From Bolinopsis microptera (lineage: Eukaryota > Ctenophora > Tentaculata > Lobata > Bolinopsidae), in NCBI RefSeq assembly GCF_026151205.1, contig NC_087073.1, positions 5,663,001 to 5,727,000 on the forward strand: a stretch of DNA of 64,000 nt. Reading direction: 5' to 3'. This document shows positions 37,085 to 48,931 of this stretch, piece after piece. A program made the position numbers and the translations under genes. How positions within the stretch are numbered: position 1 is the stretch's first letter; each line of letters opens with the position of its first letter. The notes under the pieces are model-generated. The model was given only the letters and a program-made list of their open reading frames with translations. It was not told the DNA's origin and did not search any database.

Positions 37085-37540
37085 TGTTTTTTCCCCAAAT
37101 AACTCGAAAAGTAAGCATTTTAGGGTGCATGTTGCTTCATAAGTTGTATATAAACATGGCCATTTTGCACAATTTGCACTTATTCAAAAATCTCTAGGGC
37201 CTTCATAGCCCAATATACCAGATACCCATATTTTTGCATGATTTCTGGAACCGAAAATCAGTTTTTCACCAATAACTGAAAAAGCAAGCACTTTAAGGCA
37301 TATGTTTCTTCGTAAGTCATATATAAATATGCCAATTGCAGTTCTTTTGCACTCTATCCAAAGACTCTATCACAATCCTATCAAAAGTTAGTAAAATGGG
37401 CTCAGCGCCACGCCCAAAATGGTTTTTGGCGAATTTCTCGAAAAGTAAGGATTTTAGGCCATGTTTTGATCAATAACTCTTATATAAACATGCATATGCG
37501 GCTTCGTTTAAGCTTATTTTGAAGTCTCTACGACCTTCAG
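37085..37540. repeat. Diverged tandem repeat, period about 160-175 bp, 3 units
   Basis: The block cgaaaagtaagcattttagg ... cttcataag ... tatataaacatg starts near 37100, 37274 and 37437. A further single copy lies at about 59690-59760. This suggests an old satellite or repeated portion of a transposon. Confidence 0.55.
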
Positions 37541-37742
37541 AAGCAAGGGGTCAGTTACGTTATTGGGTCAATATGGGCGTGGCCCTCCTGGGTTTTGCCC
37601 ACGGTAAAAAAAATGTCTCCAACCGAAAATTGTTTATTCATACCTTTGGGAAGGTCTGTGCAAAGTTTCGTGAGTATCTGAAGATTTGCAGGCAGCTGTC
37701 CTTAAATGACTGGACTAAATGGGAGTCACAACGTGATACAAG

Positions 37743-38992
37743 CAGTGGCGTAACGTTGCCTGTTGGCGCCCCCCTGCCGAAAAGGCGCCCCCCTGTTGGC
37801 GCCCCCTCCCTTTTTGGTGCCTCTCCCTAAAATTGAACAAATTAGGTGATTTTAGAGGATACGCCGGTAAAATCTCTAGAAAAGTGTGTATGTAAACACT
37901 TTGAAAAGGAACATACAAAACCCATTTTTAATAGATTAAAAATACTTACGGCTCAAAACTTGTACAAATATCACTGCATCTTAGAATTTTCTAAGATTAT
38001 CAAGTACCACTGCCCATACTCCCTTTATGAGGCTATCAACATTTCAAACCGTGCAACGAGTCTCACGGTTATTCTCCTAAATAAATCAAATACCTTTTTG
38101 TTTAATGCAGCCAAGCTTTGGAACGCTGTTCATAAAAAAATTTTAACTTCAAGCAATTGCTTAGAAACGTCCATTAGCTTGATAAAACTGAGAACAAAAG
38201 CACTATTAATACAAGCACAGGCAGCTGACTTAAAAGATACTTGGACTCCAAACAATTTTAAATTGCAGTAATCAAGTCTAATTGCAGCGGCGCACACTTA
38301 CTATTACTATCATGATTGTACTATAGACAGAAAATCTTTCAAATCGATTTTGGGCGCTTTTTAACCATCTGTTGTAATGTTTTTAGATACTAAATATCTA
38401 AATTTATAAAATTTTTTATTGGAATGAATTAATTGATTGATATTTAATAATTTATTCGGTAGGTTTATCTGGTATTGATATTGATTATATTGATATTGTT
38501 ATTATTGAACGAAGCTAACTCTAGACATAGTTAATACTACTTCTTTTAAGAAAGGGACTTGGAGTATAAACGACCAAGTTTGCATAAATTTCTATCCAAC
38601 CAAGAACTCAGGAGGCAAAGGTGGGTGCGTAAACTTTTGGTCTGCACTCTCCGATCCTGTATCACCCTGGATTCTTCTCGACGTATCTTTGTAAAAGGTA
38701 TATACCTTCTAGTCAATCTCTTGCTACTCCAAGTCCCCTAAGATATCTGATCTAAAGTTCGTGCTAGTTATATATATAGAAAATATATTTTTGTCTGCTT
38801 TAATTGATACTAAATAAAATTGTTGTTTTCTTGAAATTGTTGTTTTCTTGATCTAGAGCAAAACGCGCAGTTTTGCTAGTACTTTAGTTAAGTTTTCGAA
38901 ATTGTCCCACATTCAAACGACGATTTGGCGCCCCCCCTAAGACGGCGCCCCCCTGCACAGCAGGGTCAGCAGGGCCCTTCGTTACGCCACTG
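37743..38992. mobile_element. hAT-type transposon (non-autonomous), 1250 bp, exact 8-bp TSD
   Basis: 13-bp perfect terminal inverted repeats CAGTGGCGTAACG (37743-37755; complement at 38980-38992) are flanked by an exact 8-bp duplication GATACAAG (37735-37742 and 38993-39000). The subterminal regions are rich in GGCGCCCCCC. A related copy begins at 56483. No transposase is present; the middle is filled by a LINE fragment. TIR type and 8-bp TSD support hAT. Confidence 0.9.
37889..38852 (+). pseudogene. LINE reverse-transcriptase C-terminal fragment nested in the hAT element
   Basis: The frame 37846-38271 contains, from about 37900, a C-terminal segment typical of non-LTR retrotransposon ORF2 (FNRLKILTAQNLYKYHC ... 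FLFNAAKLWNAVHKKIL), ending at TAA 38269-38271. The related hAT copy at 56483 lacks all sequence between about 37889 and 38852, so this block is an insertion. The 5' part of the LINE is missing; start codons before 37889 belong to the host transposon. Confidence 0.75.
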
Positions 38993-39000
38993 GATACAAG

Positions 39001-39799
39001 AGCCACATAGAAGACGTGTTAAAAATTCGCGTGACAGTCGAGTGTGGACTGTGGAGTGATTATTAATCATCTCAATTTTTAGGTCAACAAATTTGCATGT
39101 TGTAGTGTGTAGCAAAAATTGAACTTTTTGTCCGCAATGCCATGCCATGTAATAATATGCATGCAATTGCATGCTGTACAAATTTGTATGTACTCCTCCG
39201 TCATTGAGTTACCGGGCTGCGTTCAGCCTGTCATTCTGCCAAATTTTCATTTATGTTAGCCATTCTAGTGGCCCAGGTAATCGATGAAATGGTAGACCAA
39301 GCAGTATTTGCTTTGACAAGCAACATTCGGCAAGTGCGATCGCCAACCAATTACAAATGAACTTATGAGCTCTACCAATGAATTTACGAGCTTGGGTGTA
39401 TGGGATGCAGTGTCCCACCTTATATTACTGATTTCCTTATATTACTGATCTCCTGCAAGGCTATCATACAATGTAATATTGCAGACCTCGTCCCTCAATG
39501 AGATTATCATCACTATCGTCTATCATACAGCATATGTCCCTTACAACCATTTTTTAGTGTCTTTTTCAGTGACCAGCTTTATGAACTGTCGAGCAGAACT
39601 GATTTGTATGCCGCAATGAAAAATCTGATCTTAAAGCTCTTTGAAAGTTTGGATTTTCAAATATTCTTTAACGCGACAGGTGATACTCGTTAAATATTTG
39701 TTTCAAACTTGTTGCGCGTCTTGATAGGTTATTGACCTAAAATATTCTTTAGTTTGTGTAGGGCGATTCAGTATGCTCTCGATCCAGGATCCTAGCTTC
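39001..39799. other. Intergenic between transposons, no gene seen
   Basis: No supported exon. It contains a single copy of the gggctgcgttcagcctgtcat repeat related to the 11.3-kb minisatellite. Confidence 0.4.
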
Positions 39800-40511
39800 C
39801 AGAGGCGGCTATTTAGGGCGTCCAGGCGTCTGTGGACACCCTAAAATGATTATCTGGTGGCTGGTGCTTGAAAATAGAAATAGTAATAGTATTCAGAAAT
39901 ATCTAATCTCGTTATAAAGCTTTTTATTTTACTCAAACGTTTGAATGTAAGCGCAAGCATGATATTTGTGGAATCATGTTGTAGGGTGTCCAATCCTCGT
40001 TTGGACGACTCAGCCGCGCAGTTTTAGCACACAGTTAATCGTAAACAGCTACAAAGCTAAAGCACATCATCGCATCAACGTACTGTTAATTTATATATGA
40101 TCAGGGTGTCCAGGACACCATGCAATTTGAACTATATGCTATCATACTGCGTGGCTGAGATCGTGCGTGCGTGTGGTGTCCTATTTCACTCATTTTATAA
40201 CTTTCTGTTTTTGTTTTCTGTCGCCTGTTACACATTACATACAGGCCCTGTGTGTAACTGTAATGTGTAAAACATGTGGGCGTGTGTTAGTATATATGCA
40301 TGCTAATTTCTAGCTTCAATGTAATATTTGAAATCTTGTCTTTTAAGTTAAAATAATTTAATTAATCAATTAACTTTCTGCTGTAGTATTGTATGCAGTC
40401 ATTGGCGAATAGCCATTGGTAGTTGGGGGAGGGGGCCTGCCCCCAAGCCCCCTCATTCCGTCGATTTGACACCCGACACAACTGCCAGCCAGCTCCCATG
40501 AGCCGCCTCTG
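39800..40511. mobile_element. hAT-type MITE, 712 bp, near-exact 8-bp TSD
   Basis: 11-bp perfect inverted ends CAGAGGCGGCT (39800-39810) and AGCCGCCTCTG (40501-40511), flanked by CTAGCTTC (39792-39799) and CTAGCTCC (40512-40519), a 7 of 8 match. Subterminal GGGCCTGCCCCCAAGCCCCCTC is GC-rich. No coding frame. Confidence 0.85.
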
Positions 40512-41243
40512 CTAGCTCCATAAATCCCTGCTGCTGATCCAGAGCCTTGTCTCTGTCTTCAGATATTAAAATTATTTCATCCGCAAAGTACATTCGGTGG
40601 TGTTCCTAAGCCCCACTCCTCTGCTTTTTCTACATTCACTGTCTAAAATCTTGACATACCATAGGCTACCAATATCTTGAAATTGTTGAACGCTTTCTCG
40701 AAATCTATAAATGTCAGAATAACTGACAAATTGTTACTGTTCATATCTTCTCTATTCTGATCTCCGTGTATCATGTTTCTGGTTTTAACCTGATCATTTT
40801 GTCCAAAGCCACCGCTTTTTTCTTTCTCCCATTAGAGGTCCTCCTTTTATTAGTTGTACTAGCAGGAACCTGTGTTTCTCTAAAGTGGTGTCAAGAAACA
40901 TTAAGACATTAGACAATGTTATTTATTTAATTTGTGATTTTGACACCACTTGGGGGTCCATTTTTCAGGACCTAAATTATTTATTCATTGACCAATTTTG
41001 TATTTCTATATACTGACCAAAAGGCCATAAAAGCATTCGACACAGCCAAAAAAGTTTCAAAAGTATATCTCTCACGGTTTTGGCGGAAAGTCTTGTTAAA
41101 GTTGAAGTCGTGGTGTCAGTAAAATGGTAACAGATATATATATATTTACATGAAACTTTGTAGAATCGTTGTTCCCCTCCCGGATGGAGCACTCTTGAAA
41201 CTGGATTTCTCCAAACAAACATCATTATATATATATATATGTA
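40512..41243. other. Intergenic, no gene supported
   Basis: AT-rich sequence between two transposons. Open frames in this stretch and into the next element are low-complexity. Confidence 0.35.
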
Positions 41244-41974
41244 CAGGGGGGGGGGGGGGGGGGCCAAAAGTCAGTACCCATACGTTGGGTCTTATACCAC
41301 CTCCGTGTTTTATATTTGAGAGTTGTTGCTTTGCAGATGGCATACTGTACCTTACTTGTTCGAGGATTCCGTCACCAAAATTTGAAAATTCGATTTTTGG
41401 GGGCCACACCCAATCAACATTGAATTGCTTATACTGGTGTTTGTGAACATGTTAGAGACTCCGTTGTAACATATTGCAATAGGTCATTTAATCCGGAATA
41501 TAATCTGAAAAGATGGTGTGAAACGGATTTAAAATGACGAAGTTATCAAGCAATTTGTTTATCTCGTTAGCAAAATTGATTGGGTACTCAATGATTACCC
41601 AATTACGACACCGTAATTGGGCTCTCTGCACGATTCCCATGATGCGGATCTAGCCTCAACCCAATCACCTGATCACACGTAATGAACAAACTCGTTATGC
41701 TTCATATCTCGGTCATCTGAGAAGCTAGAACTCTCATTTTATCAGGACAAACGTTATTTAAATCGCCAAACACCATTCAATAAAATTTGGCTCGATCCGA
41801 CTATCCAAACTATCAAAATGAACACGAATATCTTTTCGATTTGACAAATTCCTCGAACCAGTGGTGGTAGTAAGTCATACTAGAAAGAATTATTTCAATT
41901 GGGCACTCAGTGACTGAGCTATTAAGGCCAACGTATGGGTACTGACTTTTGCCCCCCCCCCCGGCCCCCCCCTG
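41244..41974. mobile_element. Inverted-repeat transposon with poly-G ends, 731 bp
   Basis: The left end is CA followed by about 18 G and then ccaaaagtcagtacccat; the right end is the inverse (atgggtactgacttttg, then C runs, TG). A TA flanks each side, fitting Tc1/mariner insertion. The interior has no transposase frame. The G tract length differs between ends. Confidence 0.75.
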
Positions 41975-42901
41975 TATATATACCTATATCGTCTTGCTTT
42001 ATATATAGTAACATAGTAAGATGTAGCTGGTAAATGTTTCAGTTAATTTTATTACCTCGGTTCCTTTGTGATCCTTTAGCAAAACTTTCATTAAAATCAT
42101 TTCATTCCATGGACATTTTTCCTTGGGAAAAAAATTAAGTACACAATATTTATTTTTTGCAATAAATATGTCTGATAAATCTGGGGAGTCGTAAAGTTTG
42201 ACTGTATTACAAAACAATTGTGAATTGACTCAAAGATTAGTTGAAATGAGCAAAATAAAACGATTAAAAAAGTGTTCATATAAGCATTACACTGCAATAG
42301 GCTGATTTATTGCTCCATCATATTTTGCTACGATGAATGAAAATAATGAGATAAGAAAGGTAAAATGGTAATATTTTTCCCCAATAAACTTTAAGGAATC
42401 CAATTAGCTCCAGTTTCCATTTCACGTAATTTTTTAATCGCATCTTTTACTGTTGTTCATATTTCATTAAAATCATGATTTGTAGTTCATCTAGGTTTAT
42501 TATAAAGAATGTTAGGACACGAAAAACATAATGTTCAATTTCATTCTTTTAATTCCTCAAATGTGATTAAGAAATTTGTTAAAAGGAGATAGTAGAAATA
42601 AGTTTTAAGTCAATTACAGGGACAGAGTTAAAACATTTGCGCTATTTTGCTGTTTAGAACCTGACTTTTGTAAGAATTTCAACCTTTATCAATTTGTGAT
42701 GACAAAATTCGTTGAGATGCATCCTGATTGCTATAGTTTTCTCAGGATCAATTTAATTACACACGTAATTACATACAATTTAATTACATACGTAGTTGTT
42801 GTAACTACTGTACCAATTTAATTGCTTTATCCGATATCGTTTCGTACAGTAGGAAGAATACTTTAGAGACTTCTGTTGAACATCCCTCCTCCACGCAAAA
42901 C
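41975..42901. other. Upstream of the syntaxin gene; nothing coding seen
   Basis: AT-rich. A possible acceptor TTTCGTACAG ends at 42849, 52 nt before the syntaxin ATG, so an upstream non-coding exon or trans-spliced leader junction is possible. Confidence 0.4.
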
Positions 42902-45900
42902 ATGTCTGATTTGTCGTACAACAAACTCAATGTAACGGATTCTTTGGAGGAACTGTCTGAACACATCAAAAAGGTTTTTAGTCTGTTTAAAGTTCTTTTT
43001 TAACATTTGTTATCATAAACGGTTGTCGGTTTAACATTAGAACCTTCAGTAGCATATTCTGATGTCTAACATTTTGGATTCAACACATTTCTGGTTCAAC
43101 AAGTTTTAAAAGAAATGTTTAGTCACTTTACAAATACTGGTCTTCAGATGAATCTGCTGGTGACGGATGTAGACAAGTTGAACAAACGAGTTGGAACCGT
43201 CACTGATACAGAAGAGCTTTGGGTTAAACTAAGTGAAATCCATCACACGTTTCAGAGAAGAGTGTCCATTTGTCAGCGATCAGTGAGTTTACATGCTTAT
43301 TAATTCAGATTTAATAATTGTTGTGCTAGATTTTGTAAACCCAGTAAAGGCCATATCATTCGCTCAACAGTGCAATTGCAGGTCGCAATAGTTTGTGCCC
43401 TTTATGATATGTTTAAAACTCACTCGTCAAATTTTTCTTCAGAAAAAATACTCAAAACCAGATTTTGATGCCCAACATAGCAACGTTTTAACCACGTGTT
43501 AACCACGTGCTAACCACGTGTTAACCACGTGCTAACCACGTGTTAACCACGTGTTAACCACGTGTTAACCACGTGTTAACCACGTGTTAACCACGTTTTA
43601 ACCACGTGTTAACCACGTGTTAACCACGTGTTAACCACGTTTTAACCACGTGTTAACCACGTGTTAACCACGTGTTAACCACGTGCTAACCACGTGTTAA
43701 CCACGTGTTAACCACGTGCTAACCACTCAGGTGAGCAGTATATCCTATGTGCGGGGGTTGTCCAAATATGAGGCAATACAGACCAGCAGATTCAAACAGG
43801 AGCTCAACGACGTCGTCTTACACTACACTAAGCTTCAGAAACAGGTTCGTTCGATATTGGATAACGGGAGCTATTTAGATACACACATATGAGATGTTCA
43901 GAAGAAGTGACGTTTCAGTAACATCACGTTTCCTTTTTATTATTTATTTCATCAATGATGTTATATAGTATTATATATCAATGTAGCTATGTTTAATATT
44001 ACCTTGTCCTAATGAGCCATCATTTAAGTACAATTTGGTATGTGAATTGTGACATTATTATAAAATAGTTTATAAACCTCTCAGCTAGACCACCTGTATG
44101 TGGTACAGTGCATTTCTACAGAGATACGTCCTCACTTAAATGGTTTAATAGCAGTAACACAGCTGCCCACGTGGTGTCCACGTGTTACCCACGTGTTTCC
44201 CACGTGTTGCCCACGTGTTGCCTACGTGCGCCTTTTGTCACTTATTGCACAATAGTCCCAATAGTGTGCTTTACAGGCCCACCCTGCTCATTTTAATACA
44301 TATTATTGTTGGACTACACAAATCATGGATCAAATCAGATAGAGTATTTAATTGCATTAAATTAACCTCGTGTACCATTGTGTGTTTGTCTGTGTGTGTG
44401 TGTGTGTACACTGTACTGTTGTGAAATAGCGATTGTATATTCTGTAGTATTACTTACAAACTGTTGGACAGTGTAACTACTTCTCATGAAATTTACAAGT
44501 AATATCTTTACACTGTACTGTAACTTACTAGTTCTAAATTTCTGAGTGTAGTCAAATGAAAATTCTTTTGTGTATTGTACCTATACAATACCATTGTGTA
44601 TTATAGGTTGTACCTTGTGCGCACTAAAATACGATGTTTTGTAAAACGAAATGTATTGAACCTTGCTTGTGCTAGGCTAATAAATACAAAATTTGGTGAC
44701 CTAAATATTGCACAGTATACACCTTGTCGTGTCTGTATCAACGTGCCTTGAACGTGTGTGATCAGTCTAATTCAATACCACATCCTATGTAATAAGAGAA
44801 TGTCGCCATTAATTGTGGAATTCCTCGACTTCACCACAATCATCGTTATAGAGGATATTCTAGGTTCAGCCAGTAGCCAGTACCCATATTTCTTATATAT
44901 AATCACCAGTAGTTCACCTCATAACTCAACCTCATAACTCACCCTCATAACTCACCCTCATAACTCACCCTCATAACTCACCCTCATAACTCACCCTCAT
45001 AACTCACCCTCATAACTCACCCTCATAACTCACCCTCATAACTCACCCTTATAACTCACCCTCATAACTCACCCTCATAACTCAACCTCATAACTCACCC
45101 TCATAACTCACCCTCATAACTCACCCTCATAACTCACCCTCATAACTCACCCTCATAACTCACCCTCATAACTCACCCTCATAACTCACCCTTATAACTC
45201 ACCCTCATAACTCACCCTCATAACTCACCCTCATAACTCACCCTCATAACTCACCCTCAAAACTCACCCTCATAACTCACCCTCATAACTCACCCTCAAA
45301 ACTCACCCTCATAACTCACCCTCATAACTCACCCTCATAACTCACCCTCATAATTCACCCTCATAACGCACTCCCATTGACCCATTCCTAACCCTCTATT
45401 TTCTCCCAGATATCATCGCGGGAGCGAGGTGTAATAAAGCGGTCTCGCCACAACAGCGGCAGATCATTGCCCGACGAAGAGCCTCAAGCACAGCTCTCGG
45501 AATGTTGGCTGGACGGTCAGGAGATTCTCGAGCGGGAACAACATATCAAGAAAATCGAGGTTTTATGAGGCATTTTTAACTTGACTTTTAGGCGACGTGC
45601 ATTTTAACAGCTTCATGTTTTTCATTTTTGATACTAACTTATGTTCTTATTTATTTACCTAATGAGTTTGGAATTGATGTTGTTTTGTTTCAGGATGATA
45701 TGGTGACCGTAGCTGATATCATGAAACAAATTGGATACATGGTTCATGATCAAGGTACCTTTTTTACGATTCCTCTGGGCTAATGTTATCGTTATTGTAT
45801 CATATTTCATTTCTAGAGCCAAGGGACAAATAAAGCTCCTTATCAGTGAAGTTCTGAATCAGGAATAAGAGATAAATGTCCGATAAAATATTCTGTTATC

Positions 45901-46136
45901 AGATAAACTTGCATTTCCTATAATATTTTGTAATACTTGCAGGGGCTGAGATAGATAATATAGAAGCTCACATAGCCGAGTCACATAGAACAGTAGATGA
46001 AGGAACCAGTCTCTTGGGTAAAGCTGAACGCTATCAGAAGACAAGAAGAAAAAGGCTTTGCTGTCTATCAGTCACTTTTATCATTATTCTCGTAACAATT
46101 ATCATTACTGTTATTATTGTGCAGAAGACAAAGTGA
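42902..46136 (+). CDS. STX7-like: Qa-SNARE, syntaxin 7/12-like, 6 exons, 241 aa
   Basis: Exons 42902-42973, 43148-43282, 43731-43844, 45410-45559, 45694-45754 and 45943-46136 join in frame (726 nt, TGA 46134-46136) with GT-AG introns. Residues 15-130 match an N-terminal Habc-like helical region (DVDKLNKRVGTVTDTEELWV; KFQ-like block FKQELNDVVLHYTKLQKQ). A polar linker follows, then the SNARE helix from about 140 to 205 with the zero-layer Gln at residue 177 (MVHDQGAEIDNIEAHI). A basic patch (QKTRRKR) and one C-terminal membrane anchor (about 216-237, CLSVTFIIILVTIIITVIIV) end the protein. This architecture fits endosomal/lysosomal syntaxins 7/12, which drive membrane fusion. The protein is slightly short for the family (usually about 260-275). 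Assignment to 7 versus 12/13 cannot be made by eye. Confidence 0.9.
43489..43726. repeat. 11-bp E-box array in syntaxin intron 2, about 21 copies
   Basis: Head-to-tail units AACCACGTGTT (variants GCT, TTT), most carrying the palindrome CACGTG. The array runs right up to the exon 3 acceptor (aaccactcag), so the last unit supplies the splice site. Confidence 0.97.
44168..44228. repeat. Second 11-bp E-box array in syntaxin intron 3
   Basis: Five CACGTG and one TACGTG spaced exactly 11 bp apart in units like CCCACGTGTTG. Same period and core as the intron 2 array. Confidence 0.9.
44914..45370. repeat. 13-bp minisatellite in syntaxin intron 3, about 35 copies
   Basis: Unit CATAACTCACCCT with few variants (aacctc, cttata, tcaaaa). 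It lies about 40 bp before the exon 4 acceptor. No spacer structure, so not CRISPR-like. Confidence 0.97.
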
Positions 46137-47905
46137 TCAAATTTGTATTACAATCTATGATGTATAATCTATGGTAAAGAGTTAGAATTTTGAGAGCATT
46201 TTTAGCAGAGTTTTTGAAAACTGCATTTTTGATGAGATTTATTTATTTCTATGTTGGTGCAATGTGGTTTAGATACGAAAGGTTGAGTGTTTATCATTGT
46301 TGTCTTTGCATGAAACGATTTCCGTTGTACCTCACACCGTAGATCGACTTCCTATGTTATACAATCGAGAACGCATGTGAAAGCAAACACACGAATTCCA
46401 TACTATATGAATAATGTGTTGTAATTTTGACATTTTGAACATTTAATTTACATTCCAAACATTTATGTGATATTATATAGGAGATTTTGTGAAATTTTCT
46501 TGAACCGCCTAGCTGGATCTAGGCGACATTTTTATCGGTCTCGTTTCATTGATCTCACTCAAAACCATAAATTTCTTCTGAATGATACACAGTGTGCCTA
46601 CTTCTAAAATTTCTTCATAAGGAAAGGTGCCGTTTTGATTACCAAGAATACACTCGATACTCGAGTAACCGGATTTTACGAGAATTCGTGTTTAGTACGC
46701 GGAAATTGAGAAGTGGCAAAATAACTAAAATGGAGCGCGCGAAAGCAAGAAAACTTATAACAGTAGCGCGTAATAAGCATGGTTTAATTGAACTATGCGC
46801 GTGATCTTGATCTGACATTCTTTTCCTAAGCTACCCGATCCCGGCCATTTAAACTATGCTGCTCGGCTTCACATGCACCCCTCCGCCGGCCCGACTATTA
46901 CTTTATCGATGAGATGAATGGTCGGGCAGCGTCTGAAAAAGAAACCATGCTTAAATTCAAAATTTCTGTACAGTGACCAAATATTCAGTCAATACTAAGG
47001 ATGGCATAATACACGATTGAGGTCCTAGCATACAGTTGTTGTGATGTAGTTTATTGGTCTCATGTGACGTCTTAGAGTTACCTTGTTGCATGGCAAAATC
47101 ATACACAACTTCTTAGGGTCGAGTAGGATCTACAACCCACAAAACTGGAAACTTTAGGTTCTCGACATAAGGATCGTTACTGGGCTGCGCTCAGCCTATC
47201 ATTCTGCCGCAGTTTATGAAAATTATAATAGCCTGGGGTCTCCAGGTAAAAGGTCTGTGATGAAAAATTCAACTGTGAGATTGGCTGCAACCTGTAGTAT
47301 AGCTGTATATGTATCTATAAAACACCGCCCAATCAACTTCTGCGCGATGATTAATTAGCTAGCAGACTGATAAGCAAAACAAGATAATGAATATAGTAAA
47401 ACCTCTCTACTGTCTGACATACTCTTGTACATTTCACTTGAGATAAAGTCCAGGGTGCATGTATCATTTTATGACTATTACTGGTTTCCCCAGCCACACG
47501 GAAATTAGAAAACTGTTTTGTTTTGTTAATTTCCTGAGCTTATCTTCATTATATTCTGTAGCCTATTTATAATTACATACATGTGACTTCTCTTATTCTG
47601 TACACAATTAAACAAGAGATTCTAATATAATCATAAAACATTAAACAAATAATCAAGGTATAAAACATTTCCACATTTTCACTTATATATTTTAGCTCCA
47701 TCCCAGTACAGCTACAAATTAGTTATTAGCTTAATTATTATAATATTCACATTGTTTACGGCGTAAACTTTACGCCCAAAAAATTAACAGTCACTAAATT
47801 GGACCTTGGTATCTAGGCCATTCTTAACGGGTGATACTCGTAAAATATCTGTTCCATATATTGGACCGTCCTGGTAGGTTGTAAACCTACAAGGCCATTC
47901 CTTCT
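46137..47905. other. Intergenic, no gene supported
   Basis: AT-rich 3' flank of the syntaxin gene and of the minus-strand GPCR. A 7-bp stem (CGCCTAG/CTAGGCG) lies near 46507 and a single gggctgcgctcagcctatcat repeat near 47180. Confidence 0.4.
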
Positions 47906-48931
47906 TCAGCCAGAAAAACAACAAACAGTCCTCAACCTCTCTACAAAATGAGTTCTCAAATTGGTGCTCCTAGTAACTATGATTAATGGAGTCACCAGAG
48001 CATTGAAGAGAGGCAGAGTAGAAGAAAACACTGCCAAAACAACGTGGTGACCATGAAAATGGTGACTAAAATACGGCCCTGACACATATATGGCGTAAAA
48101 AGAGGTCGCACTGTTACAAATCAAGAAAACAGCAGCTAAGAGGCACACAGTAGTGTTAACATAGGCCCAGTCAGTTATCAGAGGTCTATCCTCATCCTCA
48201 ATACCAGACCTGCATACACGGGTAGTTTTCAGAACTTGCACAACCATACTGCCAGACACAACCAGGACTGGGATGATGTAAAAGATGGAGAGGAAGAGGA
48301 CTTCCACAGATTTCCGAGGTAACCCATGTTCAGTTATCCAAGCGATGGTTTGTCCAGGGTAGTTAATCGCTGCAAATAACGCATCACGATTTTCTCCGAA
48401 TCTCATCTTCAGAATCACACCCCAGCCTTTTCTGGAAATAACTGCACAGTCAAACTGAGTGACAGTAAGAAGAAACAACCCCCACATCGCCCCTAACACT
48501 TTAACAGCCACAATGTTGGTGAGCCTGAACGGATCAACTATCTTGATGGTCCTAATCACAGCTAACATTGCGTTTAAGAAAATAGCGGAAGTGTATCCAA
48601 TTAGGGCTACAAACCTGTACAGGACATAGCAGAACGTCATGGTAGAATCAGAGGTAGCACTCTCTCCTCTAGTAAAATAAATGAGAGCTGCCATGTCAAA
48701 GACCAAGTGTCCCATAGCCGTTGTAACGTCAGATACTCCGATGAGAAAGAATAGAGCACATGTTACCTTCTGACAGTTCTTGTAGAAATAGGATATAACC
48801 AGACTGTTCCAGAAGAAGATCAGGACACTCAGAACAATGTTTATAGGGGCTATAACTTGGAAGGTGTTCTTGAACAGGTAGAAATACTCAGTAGAGTTAG
48901 CAGACGTTGTGTAGCACGGAGCTTTTTCCAT
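47906..48931 (-). CDS. Intronless rhodopsin-class (class A) GPCR-like receptor, 341 aa
   Basis: The start is ATG at 48931 in a strong context (ACCATGG); the upstream TTG at 48940 is not needed. Seven hydrophobic segments are visible: TM1 VIAPINIVLSVLIFFWNSLV (with the GN-like WNS), TM2 around CALFFLIGVSDVTTAMGHLV, TM3 around CYVLYRFVALIGYTSAIFLN followed by IRTIKI in place of DRY, TM4 around VLGAMWGLFLLTVTQF, TM5 around VLFLSIFYIIPVLVVSGSMV, TM6 around VNTTVCLLAAVFLICNSATS, and TM7 around STLPLFNALVTPLIIV. A glycosylation sequon (NST) lies in the short N-terminus. The DRY and NPxxY motifs are both degenerate, so the ligand class is unknown and it is presumably an orphan lineage-specific receptor. 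It ends in CCFSG with Cys residues that could be palmitoylated. Confidence 0.85.
   Translation of the reverse strand: MEKAPCYTTSANSTEYFYLFKNTFQVIAPINIVLSVLIFFWNSLVISYFYKNCQKVTCALFFLIGVSDVTTAMGHLVFDMAALIYFTRGESATSDSTMTFCYVLYRFVALIGYTSAIFLNAMLAVIRTIKIVDPFRLTNIVAVKVLGAMWGLFLLTVTQFDCAVISRKGWGVILKMRFGENRDALFAAINYPGQTIAWITEHGLPRKSVEVLFLSIFYIIPVLVVSGSMVVQVLKTTRVCRSGIEDEDRPLITDWAYVNTTVCLLAAVFLICNSATSFYAIYVSGPYFSHHFHGHHVVLAVFSSTLPLFNALVTPLIIVTRSTNLRTHFVERLRTVCCFSG

Noticed and set aside
43489-45370. CRISPR-like arrays
   Set aside because: Units of 11 and 13 bp are directly contiguous with no unique spacers, and the DNA is eukaryotic.
46500-46525. Histone-type 3' stem-loop
   Set aside because: The 7-bp stem lacks the histone consensus and no histone gene is nearby.
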